A program made the translations under genes and the position numbers. A DNA stretch of 48,292 nucleotides from Amycolatopsis nivea (GTDB taxonomy: Bacteria; Actinomycetota; Actinomycetes; Mycobacteriales; Pseudonocardiaceae): positions 1 to 48,292 of the forward strand of contig NZ_SDLT01000055.1 of assembly GCF_004522235.1 (NCBI RefSeq). Reading direction: 5' to 3'. The notes under the pieces were generated by a model. The model did no database searches, was not told the DNA's origin, and saw nothing but the letters and a program-made list of their open reading frames with translations. Shown piece after piece: positions 34,944 to 43,867 of the stretch (positions are counted from its first letter, which is position 1; every line of letters starts with the position of its first letter).

Positions 34944-35344
34944 CGTACGCCCGGATCGGCAGCATCTCGGTCGACCAGTTCATCGCCGCCGCGCCGGAAA
35001 AGGTCTGGCGCGCGCTCACCGATCCCGAACTGCACGCCAAGTGGTGGGCACCGGGCGGCATCGGCCCGGACGTCGGGCACGAGTTCCACCTGGACATGCC
35101 CGGATTCGGCTCGATCCCTTGCCGGGTCCTCGAATCCGAGCCGCCGTCGAAGTTCGTCTACACCTTCAACGGCGACTGGACCCTCACCTGGACGCTCGTC
35201 GCCGAGGGCCAGGGCACCCGGCTCCTGCTGAACCACTCCGGCTTCGACCTCGACGACGAACGCCAGGCGGACGCGTGCGAGCGAATGGGCCCGGGCTGGC
35301 GCGACGGCGTGCTGCCGCGGCTGGCGAAACTGGACCTCGGCTGA
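34940..35344 (+). CDS. SRPBCC family (AHSA1-like) protein
   Basis: A 134-residue SRPBCC/START-like protein with AAAPEKVWRALTDPELHAKWWAPGG at the start and TRLLLNHSGFDL near the end. These form a hydrophobic ligand pocket. It is translationally coupled to ArsR (GTGA overlap), a very common pair whose ligand is generally unknown. It ends 2 bases from the convergent methyltransferase stop. Confidence 0.88.
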   Translation: MTYARIGSISVDQFIAAAPEKVWRALTDPELHAKWWAPGGIGPDVGHEFHLDMPGFGSIPCRVLESEPPSKFVYTFNGDWTLTWTLVAEGQGTRLLLNHSGFDLDDERQADACERMGPGWRDGVLPRLAKLDLG

Positions 35345-35346
35345 AC

Positions 35347-35982
35347 TCAGCGGCGAGCGTAGACAACCGCTTGCGGCACTTCGCTGTCCAGCTCCTCCAC
35401 CCACTCCGCCTCGACGGTGAACCCGGCCTCGCGCAACCACTCCGACACCTGCGCGGGACGGCGGCGATAGACGTGCACCTGCATCGGATGCCCGCCGTAC
35501 CCCTGCGTCTTCACCCGGGCCACGTCGCCGACGTGAAAGCCGATCGCGACCGGCGCTCCGGGCCGCAGCACGCGGTGGAACTGCGCGAGGGCGGTGGGCA
35601 CCTCGTCGTCCGGGACGTGGATCAGCGACCACCACGACAACAGCCCGGCCATCGAAGCGTCGGGCAGCGGAAGCGCGATCATCGAACCGACCGCGAACCG
35701 CAGCCCGGGGTGGTCCCGCCGCGCCACCTCGATCATGCCGGGCGACAGGTCGAGGCCGAACGCGTCCAGACCGAGGCCGTTCAGGTGCGCGGTGACGTGC
35801 CCGGTGCCGCAGCCGACGTCCGCGACCGGACCGGTTTCCCGCACCAGCGAGGCGAACAATCCCAACGTCATGCGCAGCGAAGGGCTTCGGGCGATCGAGT
35901 CGCGCAACCGGTCGGCGTAGCTGGCGGCGACGGTGTCGTACGAGGTCCGGGTGTCGGTCAGCCACGTCTGCACGACGGCCAC
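35347..35982 (-). CDS. class I SAM-dependent methyltransferase
   Basis: A 211-residue methyltransferase. SAM-binding motif I VADVGCGTGHVT, motif II-like DLSPGMIEVARRDHP and the later HRVLRPGAPVAIG are clear. I chose GTG 35982, which begins right after the stop of the FAD monooxygenase, suggesting translational coupling; GTG 35973 is also possible. Together the two could hydroxylate and methylate one small molecule or a drug; the substrate is unknown. Confidence 0.85.
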   Translation of the reverse strand: MAVVQTWLTDTRTSYDTVAASYADRLRDSIARSPSLRMTLGLFASLVRETGPVADVGCGTGHVTAHLNGLGLDAFGLDLSPGMIEVARRDHPGLRFAVGSMIALPLPDASMAGLLSWWSLIHVPDDEVPTALAQFHRVLRPGAPVAIGFHVGDVARVKTQGYGGHPMQVHVYRRRPAQVSEWLREAGFTVEAEWVEELDSEVPQAVVYARR

Positions 35983-35983
35983 G

Positions 35984-37381
35984 CTAGCCCACCGGCGCGC
36001 CGAACCACTGGCGAATCGCGGGCTCCAGACCGTCCGGATCACCGGCCCACGCCACGTATCCGTCCGGACGGACCAGCATCGCTTCGGCACCCGTCGCAAC
36101 GCGGTTCACCCGGTCCGCCCACCGCGTCGCGAGATCGCCGAATTGTCCGTCCGGGTCGACGAGAACGCCACGTCCGGTTCGCAGTTCCGGGCCGAGGTCG
36201 GGCGCGGGCAGGCCCACCAGCGGATGCTCCTCGCTGCCCGGGACGACGTAGCGGATTCCCATGCCGGACAACAGGTCGTCCAGCAGATACTGAACTTCGG
36301 GCAGCCCCGCCAAATCCGCGAACAACGACCGGGCCGCGGCCGAGTCGGGGCCGTCGTCCAGGAGCAGCGACTGCGCTTGGACGTTGCGCAGCACCGCCGC
36401 GCCGACCGGATGCCGTTCCGCGTGGTAGCTGTCGAGCAACCCCTCGGGCGCGGTGCCGCGCACCGCCGCGACGAGCTTCCAGCCGAGGTTCATCGCGTCC
36501 TGGATTCCGGTGTTCATCCCTTGCGCGCCAAGGGGAAGATGCACATGCGCGGCGTCGCCGGCGAGGAAAACGCGGCCGTGGCGGTACCGCGCGGCTTGCA
36601 GCGCGGCGTTCGTGATCCGGCGCGCGTAACGGACTTCGACCAGCTCCACCCGGTCGCCGAAGACCGTCTTCAGCCCGGTGCGGAGTTCGTCCTCGGTGAC
36701 CGGGACGTCCCGTTCCAGCGACCAGCCGGGTCCGCCGAGCGTCAGTCGGCGCAGCGGCCGTCCCTCGACGTCGACACCGAGCGGGAACACCTGTGCGCGG
36801 TACCCCTCCGGGGTGATCGTGTGCATCGGGACCTCGGCGCTCAGCCGCACGTCGGCGGCCACCGTGGTCACCGTCCCCGGACGGCCGGAGAACTCCGCGC
36901 CCAGCAGCTTCCGGACCGTGCTGCGCCCGCCGTCGGCGGCGACCAGGTACTGGGCCCGGATCACCGCACCGTCGGCGAAGGTCGCGGTGACGCCGTCCGC
37001 GTCCTGCGCCAGACCGACCAGCTCGTGGTTTCTCCGGATCCGGATTCCTTGCGCGGCAAGGTGTTTCTCCAGGAATCCCTCGATCGCCACCTGCGGGACC
37101 GACCGCCAGGAGAACCGGTGCCGCTCGCGGACCAGCGGCAGCAAATTGCCCGCGAAATGCGCGGTAGTGACCGGATAGTCGCCGGTGGCCAGCAGCGGTT
37201 CGAGCAGGCCGCGCTGGTCGAACGCCTCCTGCGTGCGGGACTGCAGCCCGCCGGCCTTGGACAGTTCGCTGGCCCGCGGCAGCCGGTCCGCCAGCACACA
37301 GGACACGCCGGCGAGCTGGAGTTCGTTCGCCATCGTCATCCCGGTCGGACCGGCGCCGACGACAAGCACCTCGGCAGTCAT
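35984..37381 (-). CDS. FAD-dependent aromatic monooxygenase
   Basis: A 465-residue class A flavoprotein monooxygenase. The FAD-binding motif GAGPTG is near residue 8, a DG motif (AADGGRSTVR) is in the middle, and GDAAHVHLPLGAQGMNTGIQDAMNLGWKL binds FAD. Relatives hydroxylate polyketides and phenols or inactivate rifamycins and tetracyclines. The product of this one cannot be assigned. It diverges from a double-module Lrp regulator with an inverted repeat between. Confidence 0.88.
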   Translation of the reverse strand: MTAEVLVVGAGPTGMTMANELQLAGVSCVLADRLPRASELSKAGGLQSRTQEAFDQRGLLEPLLATGDYPVTTAHFAGNLLPLVRERHRFSWRSVPQVAIEGFLEKHLAAQGIRIRRNHELVGLAQDADGVTATFADGAVIRAQYLVAADGGRSTVRKLLGAEFSGRPGTVTTVAADVRLSAEVPMHTITPEGYRAQVFPLGVDVEGRPLRRLTLGGPGWSLERDVPVTEDELRTGLKTVFGDRVELVEVRYARRITNAALQAARYRHGRVFLAGDAAHVHLPLGAQGMNTGIQDAMNLGWKLVAAVRGTAPEGLLDSYHAERHPVGAAVLRNVQAQSLLLDDGPDSAAARSLFADLAGLPEVQYLLDDLLSGMGIRYVVPGSEEHPLVGLPAPDLGPELRTGRGVLVDPDGQFGDLATRWADRVNRVATGAEAMLVRPDGYVAWAGDPDGLEPAIRQWFGAPVG

Positions 37382-37397
37382 GATCTCTCCCTCGTGG

Positions 37398-37416
37398 GTC
37401 GGTGTTCGGAACCGAC
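37398..37416. promoter_or_regulatory. candidate Lrp operator
   Basis: GTCGGT-GTTCGGA-ACCGAC, a 6-bp inverted repeat, lies 17 bases before the monooxygenase start and 77 before the Lrp start. Its place in the divergent gap suggests control of both genes. Confidence 0.45.
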
Positions 37417-37492
37417 TCTCGGCCCGCCAGGAGCCCGCGAGCCAGAAAGCGACCGGGTAGCGGCGGATTCCGACACGAGTACGCTCAGCGGG

Positions 37493-38458
37493 GTGGATTC
37501 CGACTACGACGATCTCGACCGGCAGCTCGTGCACGCCCTGCAGATCGACCCCAGGGCTCCGTTCAGCGCGATCGCCGACGCACTCGGCGTGTCGGATCGC
37601 ACCGTCGCTCGTCGCTACGCCCGGCTCCGGTCGACCGGAGCGGTCCGGGTCATCGGCGGCGTCAACGAGGCGGCTTCCGGTGCGGTGCAATGGTTCCTGC
37701 GCATCCGGTGCGCGCCCACCGCTGCGAGCGCAGTCGCCGAGGCCCTCGCGCGGCGGCCGGACACCGCGTGGGTGAGCCTGACGTCCGGCGGAACCGAAAT
37801 CACCTGCACGGTCCGCCTCGAAAACGCAGCCGACAGCGAAGCGTTGCTGCTGGCCAAACTGCCCCGCACGCCACGCGTCGAAGGCGTCACCGCGCATTCG
37901 GTGCTGCACGCGTTCTACGGCGGCTCCGACAGCATGGTCGCCAAAATCGGCACGCTGGACGACGCCGCCGTCGCCCGGTTGCGTCCGCCACCGCTCCCCC
38001 GCCGGCCTGGCCCGGCGACACTCGACGACGGCGACCGCACGCTCCTCGCCGCCCTCGCCGACGACGGCCGCGCCGGATTCGAACAGCTCGCCGCCGCGAC
38101 CGGCTGGTCCCCGACCACTGTCCGCCGCCGCATGGCGGAACTGCGCGAACGGGACGTGCTGTACTTCGACCTCGACCTCGACTGGCGGTTGTACGGCAAG
38201 GGAATCCGGACACTGCTGTGGCTTTCGGTCGCCCCGGCGGCCCTGGAGGAAACCGGCATCGCGCTCGCCGCGCACCCGGAAGTCGCGTACGCCGCCGCGA
38301 CCACCGGCCCGACCAACCTGTACGCGACGGTGGTGTGCGCGAGCCACCAAGAGCTGTACCGCTACCTCACCACCAGCGTCGCCGCGCTCCCCGCGGTCAC
38401 CCAAGTGGAAACGGCACCGGTGATCAAGACGGTGAAACAGGCAGCGAACCGGCGGTGA
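37493..38458 (+). CDS. Lrp/AsnC regulator with two tandem modules
   Basis: A 321-residue protein, twice the normal Lrp/AsnC length. Module one has the HTH FSAIADALGVSDRTVARRYARL and an AsnC-type ligand domain. Module two begins near LDDGDRTLLAALADDGR with the HTH FEQLAAATGWSPTTVRRRMAEL and another ligand domain. Such fused forms are found in actinobacteria. GTG 37493 is the first start after the divergent gap. Likely target: the monooxygenase-methyltransferase pair. Confidence 0.88.
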   Translation: MDSDYDDLDRQLVHALQIDPRAPFSAIADALGVSDRTVARRYARLRSTGAVRVIGGVNEAASGAVQWFLRIRCAPTAASAVAEALARRPDTAWVSLTSGGTEITCTVRLENAADSEALLLAKLPRTPRVEGVTAHSVLHAFYGGSDSMVAKIGTLDDAAVARLRPPPLPRRPGPATLDDGDRTLLAALADDGRAGFEQLAAATGWSPTTVRRRMAELRERDVLYFDLDLDWRLYGKGIRTLLWLSVAPAALEETGIALAAHPEVAYAAATTGPTNLYATVVCASHQELYRYLTTSVAALPAVTQVETAPVIKTVKQAANRR

Positions 38459-38491
38459 CGCAGTACGAACGGGCGCCATCCCGGTCGGCGG

Positions 38492-38521
38492 TTGACAGCG
38501 CGCGGATCATCCGTCGATGAT
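38492..38521 (+). promoter_or_regulatory. possible phospholipase C promoter
   Basis: TTGACA (38492-38497) is followed after 18 bases by GATGAT (38516-38521). The -10 lies in the inverted repeat ATCATC-CGTC-GATGAT. It is 75 bases before the phospholipase start. The match to a housekeeping promoter is moderate. Confidence 0.4.
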
Positions 38522-38595
38522 GCGTTCGGCCTTTCCCGGTGGGAAATTCCCGAACGCGTCCGCGAAACTGTCCCCGACTTTTCGAGGAGACATCG

Positions 38596-40659
38596 ATGTC
38601 ATCGGTCAGCCGTCGCAGATTCATGCACCTCGCCGCGGCCACCGCGGCCGGCACGGCTTTGCCCGCGAGCATCGCGCGGGCGGCTTCGGTGCCGGCCGCC
38701 GTGCGCACCGGCACCCTCGCTGACGTCGAGCACGTTGTCGTGCTGATGCAGGAAAACCGGTCGTTCGACCACTATTTCGGCACCCTCAACGGCGTCCGCG
38801 GCTTCGGCGACCCGCGCCCGGTCTCGCTGCCGAGCGGGAAGCCGGTGTGGCACCAGGCCGACTCCTCCGGCGCCGAGACCCTGCCGTTCCGGCCCGCCGA
38901 GGACAACCTGGGGCTCACGTTCATCGAGGACCTCAACCACGACTGGAACGGCACGCACACCGCGTGGAGCACCGGCCGGTGGGACAAGTGGATCCCCGCG
39001 AAAACCCGCACCACGATGGCGTATCTGACGCGCAAGGACATCCCGTTCCACTACGCGCTCGCCGACGCGTTCACCGTGTGCGACGCCTACCACTGCTCGA
39101 TGCTGTCCTCGACCGACCCCAACCGGTATTACATGTACACCGGCTGGACGGGGAACGACGGTTCCGGAAACGGGCCGGTGCTGGGCAATGAAGAATCCGG
39201 GTACGGCTGGACCAGTTTCCCGGAAATCCTGGAAAAGGCCGGGGTTTCGTGGAAGATCTACCAGGACGTCGGCAACGGTCTCGACAAGGAGCACAAGTGG
39301 GGCTGGACCGATGACGCGTACATCGGCAATTACGGCGACAATTCGCTGCTTTACCTGACCCAGTACCAGAAATCCGCGCAGGGCACGCCGCTCTACGACA
39401 AGGCGCGCACCGGCACGAAGGCCAGCGCGGGCGACGGTTTCTTCGACCACCTCGCCGCGGATGTCAAAGCGAACCGCCTGCCGCAGGTTTCCTGGATCGT
39501 GGCCCCCGAAGCGTACTGCGAACATCCGGCGTGGCCCGCCAATTACGGCGCCTGGTATGTCTCCGGCGTGCTCGACGCGCTCACGTCGAATCCGGACGTG
39601 TGGAGCAAAACCGTCCTGCTCATCACGTACGACGAGAACGACGGATTCTTCGACCACGTCGTCCCGCCGTACCCGCCGCGCGACGCGAACTGGGGCAAAT
39701 CGACGGCGAGCGTCGCCGGGGAATGGTACGAAGGCGGCGCAGCCGCGTCGTACACCAAAGCAATGCCTTACGGACTCGGGCCGCGCGTGCCGCTGCTGGC
39801 CGTTTCGCCGTGGAGCACCGGCGGCTGGGTCTGTTCGCAGACTTTCGACCACACCTCGCTGATCCAGTTCGTGGAAAAGCGTTTCGGCGTGCACAATCCG
39901 AACATTTCGCCGTGGCGCCGCGCGGTGTGCGGGGACCTCACGTCGGCGTTCGACTTCACCGGAGCCAACAGCGGCGTCCCGTCCCTGCCCGGCACCGGCG
40001 ACTACCAGCCGCCCGCCGACCACAGCACCCCGCCGACCTACCACCCGGTGCCGCCGTCGAACGGTTCGCTGCCGAAGCAGGAACCCGGCGCCCGCAAAGC
40101 CCGCGCACTGCCGTACGACCTGGCCGCGGACACCGAAGCCCGCGACGGCCGGATGTACTTCACCTTCGCCAACCTCGGCGACGCCGGAGCCGGATTCCAC
40201 GTGACGTCCCGGATGCGTTCGGACGGGCCGTGGCCGTACACCGTGGAAGGCCGCAAGTCGGTCACCGACAGCTGGCATCTGCCGAGCGGCGCGGGAGATT
40301 GGTACCAGTACTCGGTTTTCGGCCCCAACGGCTGGCTCCGCGAACAAGCCGGGACGATCGGCGGCTTGGGCCCGGAAGTCACCGCACGGCACGACGCGGG
40401 CTATGTGACGGTGACGTTCAAGAACCCGACCAGCCGGACGGTCACCTTCACCGGCGTGGACGCATACGCGCCCAACGAGGCTTACCGGTACACGCTCGCC
40501 CCGGGCACCTCACGCGCGGTGCCGAAGTGGGGCGTCGCGAACGGCTGGTACGACATCACGGTCAAGGCGGATCACGACGGAAAGTACGTCCGGCGCTTCG
40601 CTGGCCACGCGGAGACCGGCCAGGCGTCCACAAGCGACCCGGCCATCGCGACCAGCTGA
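38596..40659 (+). CDS. Tat-exported phosphocholine-type phospholipase C
   Basis: A 687-residue secreted phosphoesterase. The Tat signal SRRRFMHLAAATAAG is followed by cleavage near ARAA. The phosphoesterase start VEHVVVLMQENRSFDHYFGTL holds metal and catalytic residues, and the later YDENDGFFDHVVPP is typical. Two C-terminal DUF756-like beta domains lie at about 510-680. The family cleaves phosphatidylcholine or sphingomyelin. Such enzymes may serve phosphate supply. ATG 38596 follows GAGGAGA. Confidence 0.92.
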   Translation: MSSVSRRRFMHLAAATAAGTALPASIARAASVPAAVRTGTLADVEHVVVLMQENRSFDHYFGTLNGVRGFGDPRPVSLPSGKPVWHQADSSGAETLPFRPAEDNLGLTFIEDLNHDWNGTHTAWSTGRWDKWIPAKTRTTMAYLTRKDIPFHYALADAFTVCDAYHCSMLSSTDPNRYYMYTGWTGNDGSGNGPVLGNEESGYGWTSFPEILEKAGVSWKIYQDVGNGLDKEHKWGWTDDAYIGNYGDNSLLYLTQYQKSAQGTPLYDKARTGTKASAGDGFFDHLAADVKANRLPQVSWIVAPEAYCEHPAWPANYGAWYVSGVLDALTSNPDVWSKTVLLITYDENDGFFDHVVPPYPPRDANWGKSTASVAGEWYEGGAAASYTKAMPYGLGPRVPLLAVSPWSTGGWVCSQTFDHTSLIQFVEKRFGVHNPNISPWRRAVCGDLTSAFDFTGANSGVPSLPGTGDYQPPADHSTPPTYHPVPPSNGSLPKQEPGARKARALPYDLAADTEARDGRMYFTFANLGDAGAGFHVTSRMRSDGPWPYTVEGRKSVTDSWHLPSGAGDWYQYSVFGPNGWLREQAGTIGGLGPEVTARHDAGYVTVTFKNPTSRTVTFTGVDAYAPNEAYRYTLAPGTSRAVPKWGVANGWYDITVKADHDGKYVRRFAGHAETGQASTSDPAIATS

Positions 40660-40665
40660 TCGTCT

Positions 40666-40712
40666 GTGAGGGGAACCCTCCGGAAATCTGATTCCCGGAG
40701 GGTTCCCCTCAC
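40666..40712. terminator. strong bidirectional hairpin terminator
   Basis: GTGAGGGGAACCCTCCGG (40666-40683) pairs perfectly with CCGGAGGGTTCCCCTCAC (40695-40712) over an 11-base loop. It sits between convergent phospholipase and MFS genes and overlaps the MFS stop codon. Confidence 0.85.
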
Positions 40713-41848
40713 GACTTTCGGAAGCCAGCCACCACCAGTCCGATCACCGCCAGCACCACAGCCAGCCCGCCGAACCCCGCCCCCAGCGTCGCCGCCGACG
40801 CGATCGCGCCGACCAGCAGCGGACCGCCCGCGTCGCCCAGTTCCCGGCCGACCTCGGCTGCCCCCATCGTCTGCCCGAGCCGTTCCTTCGGCGCGGAACC
40901 GGCCAGATGCGCGAACCCGATCGGCGTGGCCACCCCGACCCCGACGCCGATCGCCACCGCCGCGACCACCACTCCCACGAGACCCGGCACGAACGCGCCC
41001 AACGCCAGCCCGGCGGCGGTCAGCAGCAACCCGCCCGCCATCCCCCATCGGTCGGGAATCCGCCCGGCGTCCCGGAGCCGGCCCGCCCACGGCTGCACCA
41101 GCGCGGAGCACAACGCCAGCACCGACACCACTGCGCCGGTCGCCACCGTGCCGAGTCCGCTCGCCGCCCCGGTGACCGGCAGGAATCCGATTCCCACCGC
41201 GAGCGCCCCGGTCGTTCCGGCCAGCACCGCGGTCGGCCGCAGGAAGCCAGGTTCAGCGAGCCGGCGGGCAAGGTCGACAACGGTCTGGCGCTGTCGCGGC
41301 AACGGTTCCGGCGCGGGCACCACCAGCGCGGCCCAACCGGCGACAACGAAAGCCAGCACCGCCAGGGTGCCGAACAGCAAGGCGAATCCGCCCAGCGTGA
41401 TCAGCACGCCGCCAAGCAACGGCCCCAGCGTGTACCCGACGCTCTTCCACGCGCCGTAACCGCCGAACGCCCGCCCCTGCCGTTTCGCCGGCGACAACCG
41501 TGCGACGAGCGCCCCTGCCGCGGGCGAGAAGGCTGCCGCGGCCGCGCCTTGACCGAATCGCGCCAGCCCGACCGCCGCCGGGTTTCCCGCGACGACAAAG
41601 GCCGCCGACGCGAGCGCGAACGCCAGCAACCCGCCGAGCAGGACCGGCCGCGGCCCGATCCGGTCGGCCAGCGAGCCGAACACCGGCTTCAGCACGACCT
41701 CGGCCCCGTCGTAGACCGCGAGCAGCAATCCGAGGGTCAGCAAGGAATCGCCGTGCGTGTACGCGCCGAGGCTGGCGGCGATGCTGTGCGCGCCGAACGC
41801 GGTGACGAACCCGGCGGCGTACAGCGGACGCAGCTCAGCAGAACGCAT
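40709..41848 (-). CDS. MFS transporter
   Basis: A 379-residue major facilitator with about 12 membrane helices. The loop motif GSLADRIGPRPVLLGG between helices 2 and 3 marks a drug/proton antiporter type. It follows the ChrB-N gene by 9 bases on the minus strand, so it probably exports something linked to that gene. Substrate unknown. Confidence 0.88.
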   Translation of the reverse strand: MRSAELRPLYAAGFVTAFGAHSIAASLGAYTHGDSLLTLGLLLAVYDGAEVVLKPVFGSLADRIGPRPVLLGGLLAFALASAAFVVAGNPAAVGLARFGQGAAAAAFSPAAGALVARLSPAKRQGRAFGGYGAWKSVGYTLGPLLGGVLITLGGFALLFGTLAVLAFVVAGWAALVVPAPEPLPRQRQTVVDLARRLAEPGFLRPTAVLAGTTGALAVGIGFLPVTGAASGLGTVATGAVVSVLALCSALVQPWAGRLRDAGRIPDRWGMAGGLLLTAAGLALGAFVPGLVGVVVAAVAIGVGVGVATPIGFAHLAGSAPKERLGQTMGAAEVGRELGDAGGPLLVGAIASAATLGAGFGGLAVVLAVIGLVVAGFRKS

Positions 41849-41857
41849 CGGAAACCC

Positions 41858-42388
41858 TCACATCTGGTGCAGGGCTTGGAAAACCTGCTCGGTGTAGTCC
41901 GCGAGCCGCTCGGCGCACCGCTTCAGCTGCTGCTCGGCCTCCGCCGCCGAGGGCGCGCCGAACACGTCCCGCGCCTTCAGGTCCCGATGCCAGCGCCGCA
42001 ACCGCTCGAGGCTCTGCTCTTCCTCTTCCAGTTCGGCCATCGTGAACTTGCCGATCCGGATTTCCTTGTCGATCTCGGCGTCGAACTTCCCGCAGTCGGC
42101 CAGGAACTCCGTCCACTCCTCTTCCCGCTCGGCACTGAACAGCTCCACCAGGCGCGAACCGTCCCGTTCCGCGGCGTCGAGCGTGATCACCTCGCCGTCG
42201 CCGCGTTCGGCCAGCTCGACGGCCCGCTCGACGCCGCCGGCGAACCCGGGCACGTCCGGCACCGCCCAGGCGCCCTGCCCGAGCGACAACGCGCCTACCC
42301 GCCGCAGCTCACGCCACACGGCGACCCGATGCCGCGACGGTCCGGACGGCACCCGGACCACCAGCACCAGCCACTTGCCCTCTGCCAC
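41858..42388 (-). CDS. ChrB N-terminal domain protein
   Basis: A 176-residue protein matching the N-terminal domain of the chromate-resistance regulator ChrB (WLVLVVRVPSGPSRHRVAVWRELRRVGALSLGQGAWAVP), with a charged helical tail. The ChrB C-terminal domain is absent. GTG 42388 was chosen since it begins the domain and lies after a palindrome. Instead of a ChrA chromate transporter the neighbour is an MFS exporter, so the link to chromate is uncertain. Confidence 0.75.
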   Translation of the reverse strand: MAEGKWLVLVVRVPSGPSRHRVAVWRELRRVGALSLGQGAWAVPDVPGFAGGVERAVELAERGDGEVITLDAAERDGSRLVELFSAEREEEWTEFLADCGKFDAEIDKEIRIGKFTMAELEEEEQSLERLRRWHRDLKARDVFGAPSAAEAEQQLKRCAERLADYTEQVFQALHQM

Positions 42389-42396
42389 AGCGCTGA

Positions 42397-42414
42397 ATGT
42401 ATCACGTGTTACAT
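42397..42414. promoter_or_regulatory. candidate TetR operator before the ChrB-N gene
   Basis: ATGTATCACGTGTTACAT is a palindrome with only its T/T pair mismatched around a CACGTG core. It overlaps the TetR stop codon and lies just before the ChrB-N start, so TetR could control the ChrB-N and MFS genes here. Inferred from symmetry and position. Confidence 0.55.
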
Positions 42415-42930
42415 GCAGCCAGGTAGCGCCGCGAGGAACGCGCCGACCGTCCGGTCCGCCAATGCCCGACGGTCCGCCATCGGCAGCGAGAGACACTGCA
42501 GCGTCACGCCGTCGATCATGGCGAACACCTGCGCCGCGACGTCCTCGGACAACCCGGCGTTGACATACCACTGCCGCAGCTCGCGATCGAGGTTCGCGTT
42601 TTCCTTCTGCAGCACCGGATCCACGACGGCCGCCGCCGCGTACGCGAGCCACACCCGGGCCCGCCGGGCGCGCGGTTCGTCCAGCGGCAGCCACAGCTCG
42701 ACGAAGTCGGCGATCGATTCCGGTTGCGCCGCTTCAATTTCCGCCAGGAACTGCTCGCCCGCGTACTCGAAACCGGCGCGCACGAGGTCGCTCTTCGTGC
42801 GGTAGTAGTACTGCACCTGAGCCGGGGAAACGCCCGCCGCGGCGGCGACCGTCCGCACACTGAGCGCGCCGATTCCCTGCTCCGCCAACACATTCAGCAC
42901 CGCGTCGAGCACATGGGCGGCACGCTTCAC
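42409..42930 (-). CDS. TetR family transcriptional regulator
   Basis: A 173-residue TetR protein with the HTH LSVRTVAAAAGVSPAQVQYYYRTKSDLV. The C-terminal half (WLPLDEPRARRARVWLAYAA, then QVFAMIDGVTLQCL) resembles the BetI/TetR_C group. GTG 42930 overlaps the stop of the small membrane protein by 4 bases, which I prefer to the longer ATG 42948 reading. Candidate operators lie before its own operon and before the ChrB-N gene. Confidence 0.86.
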   Translation of the reverse strand: MKRAAHVLDAVLNVLAEQGIGALSVRTVAAAAGVSPAQVQYYYRTKSDLVRAGFEYAGEQFLAEIEAAQPESIADFVELWLPLDEPRARRARVWLAYAAAAVVDPVLQKENANLDRELRQWYVNAGLSEDVAAQVFAMIDGVTLQCLSLPMADRRALADRTVGAFLAALPGCM

Positions 42931-43109
42931 TGCCGGGACGCCCGCCACGCGACCGCGACCAGTTCAAGCACCCCGATCACTCCCACGACCACCCCGACCT
43001 GCCGCAGCCCGACCACCGGCGTCTCGACGTCGTGGAACACGAAGTACAGCACCGCGCCGACGACCACCATCAGCACGCCGACCGCGATCTGCCCCAGTTT
43101 GCCGTTCAT
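42927..43109 (-). CDS. small two-helix membrane protein
   Basis: A 60-residue protein with two hydrophobic helices (about 7-25 and 36-54) and a short charged tail, possibly of the DUF5708-type group. A strong ribosome site (AGGAGGGG) precedes ATG 43109. It is the first gene of the operon with TetR, ChrB-N and MFS. Function unknown. Confidence 0.65.
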   Translation of the reverse strand: MNGKLGQIAVGVLMVVVGAVLYFVFHDVETPVVGLRQVGVVVGVIGVLELVAVAWRASRQ

Positions 43110-43122
43110 CGCACCCCTCCTA

Positions 43123-43147
43123 TACGAACGTACAATACGACCGTACA
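43123..43147. promoter_or_regulatory. twin operator TACGAnCGTACA
   Basis: TACGAACGTACA (43123-43134) and TACGACCGTACA (43136-43147) repeat with a 13-base period. Each holds a TACG-nn-CGTA palindrome. They overlap the expected promoter of the minus-strand operon, whose start codon is 14 bases away. This fits a TetR dimer-pair site. Confidence 0.6.
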
Positions 43148-43150
43148 GGA

Positions 43151-43774
43151 CTAGGCGGTTTTCCGCGCCGCCACCCGCTCGACGATCCCGGCCTTGCTCC
43201 GCTCCGCCCGCTCCACCGCGAACCCGGCCGCGGCGAGCAACGGCAGCGGCCGGCGGGTCAGGTAATCCCCCAGCCGGGACACGGTCAGCTTCTCCAGCAG
43301 CCGCTGACCAGCGAGAACGAAGCGGCGATGACTGCCGACGTGGTCCAGCAGCAGCAACTGGCCGCCCGGACGCAGCACCCGGTGCATCTCCGCGATGGCA
43401 CCACGTTCGTCCGGGACGCCGCACAGGCCCAGCGTGCAGACGACGGTGTCGAACGTGCTGTCCGGGAACGGAAGGGACTGCGCGTCAGCCTCGGTGAGCG
43501 TCGCCTCGCGGCCGGTCTCGGCGGCGCGCCGACGGGCGAGGTCCAGCATCGACGGGCTGAGGTCGATCCCGGTCAGCCGCACGTCCGGCGGGTACAACGG
43601 CAGGTTCCGGCCGGTCCCGACGGCGACCTCCAGCACCTCCCCCGAAGCCTGCCCGCACACCCATTCGCGGCCGTCGGCGAGCAGCGCCCGTTCGAACCAC
43701 GCGATGTCGCGGTCGTAGCGCGGCGCGGCCTCGTCCCACGTCCGCCGCAGCCAGTCCGGTCCCCGTTCCGCCAT
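43151..43774 (-). CDS. class I SAM-dependent methyltransferase
   Basis: A 207-residue Methyltransf_11-type enzyme. Motif I EVAVGTGRNLPLYP, DLSPSMLDLARRRA, DAQSLPFPDSTFDTVVCTLGL and HRVLRPGGQLLLLDHV are typical of the UbiE-like group. ATG 43774 follows AGAGGAG. It diverges from the ECF41 sigma gene; the substrate cannot be read from sequence. Confidence 0.86.
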   Translation of the reverse strand: MAERGPDWLRRTWDEAAPRYDRDIAWFERALLADGREWVCGQASGEVLEVAVGTGRNLPLYPPDVRLTGIDLSPSMLDLARRRAAETGREATLTEADAQSLPFPDSTFDTVVCTLGLCGVPDERGAIAEMHRVLRPGGQLLLLDHVGSHRRFVLAGQRLLEKLTVSRLGDYLTRRPLPLLAAAGFAVERAERSKAGIVERVAARKTA

Positions 43775-43867
43775 CGTCGCGAACTCCTCTCGGTCGAGCG
43801 CTGCCCCGGCTACCCTCGCATCCCGTGGGGCGCTTCGACTACGACGCCGAACCGCACGCCGGGCTGG

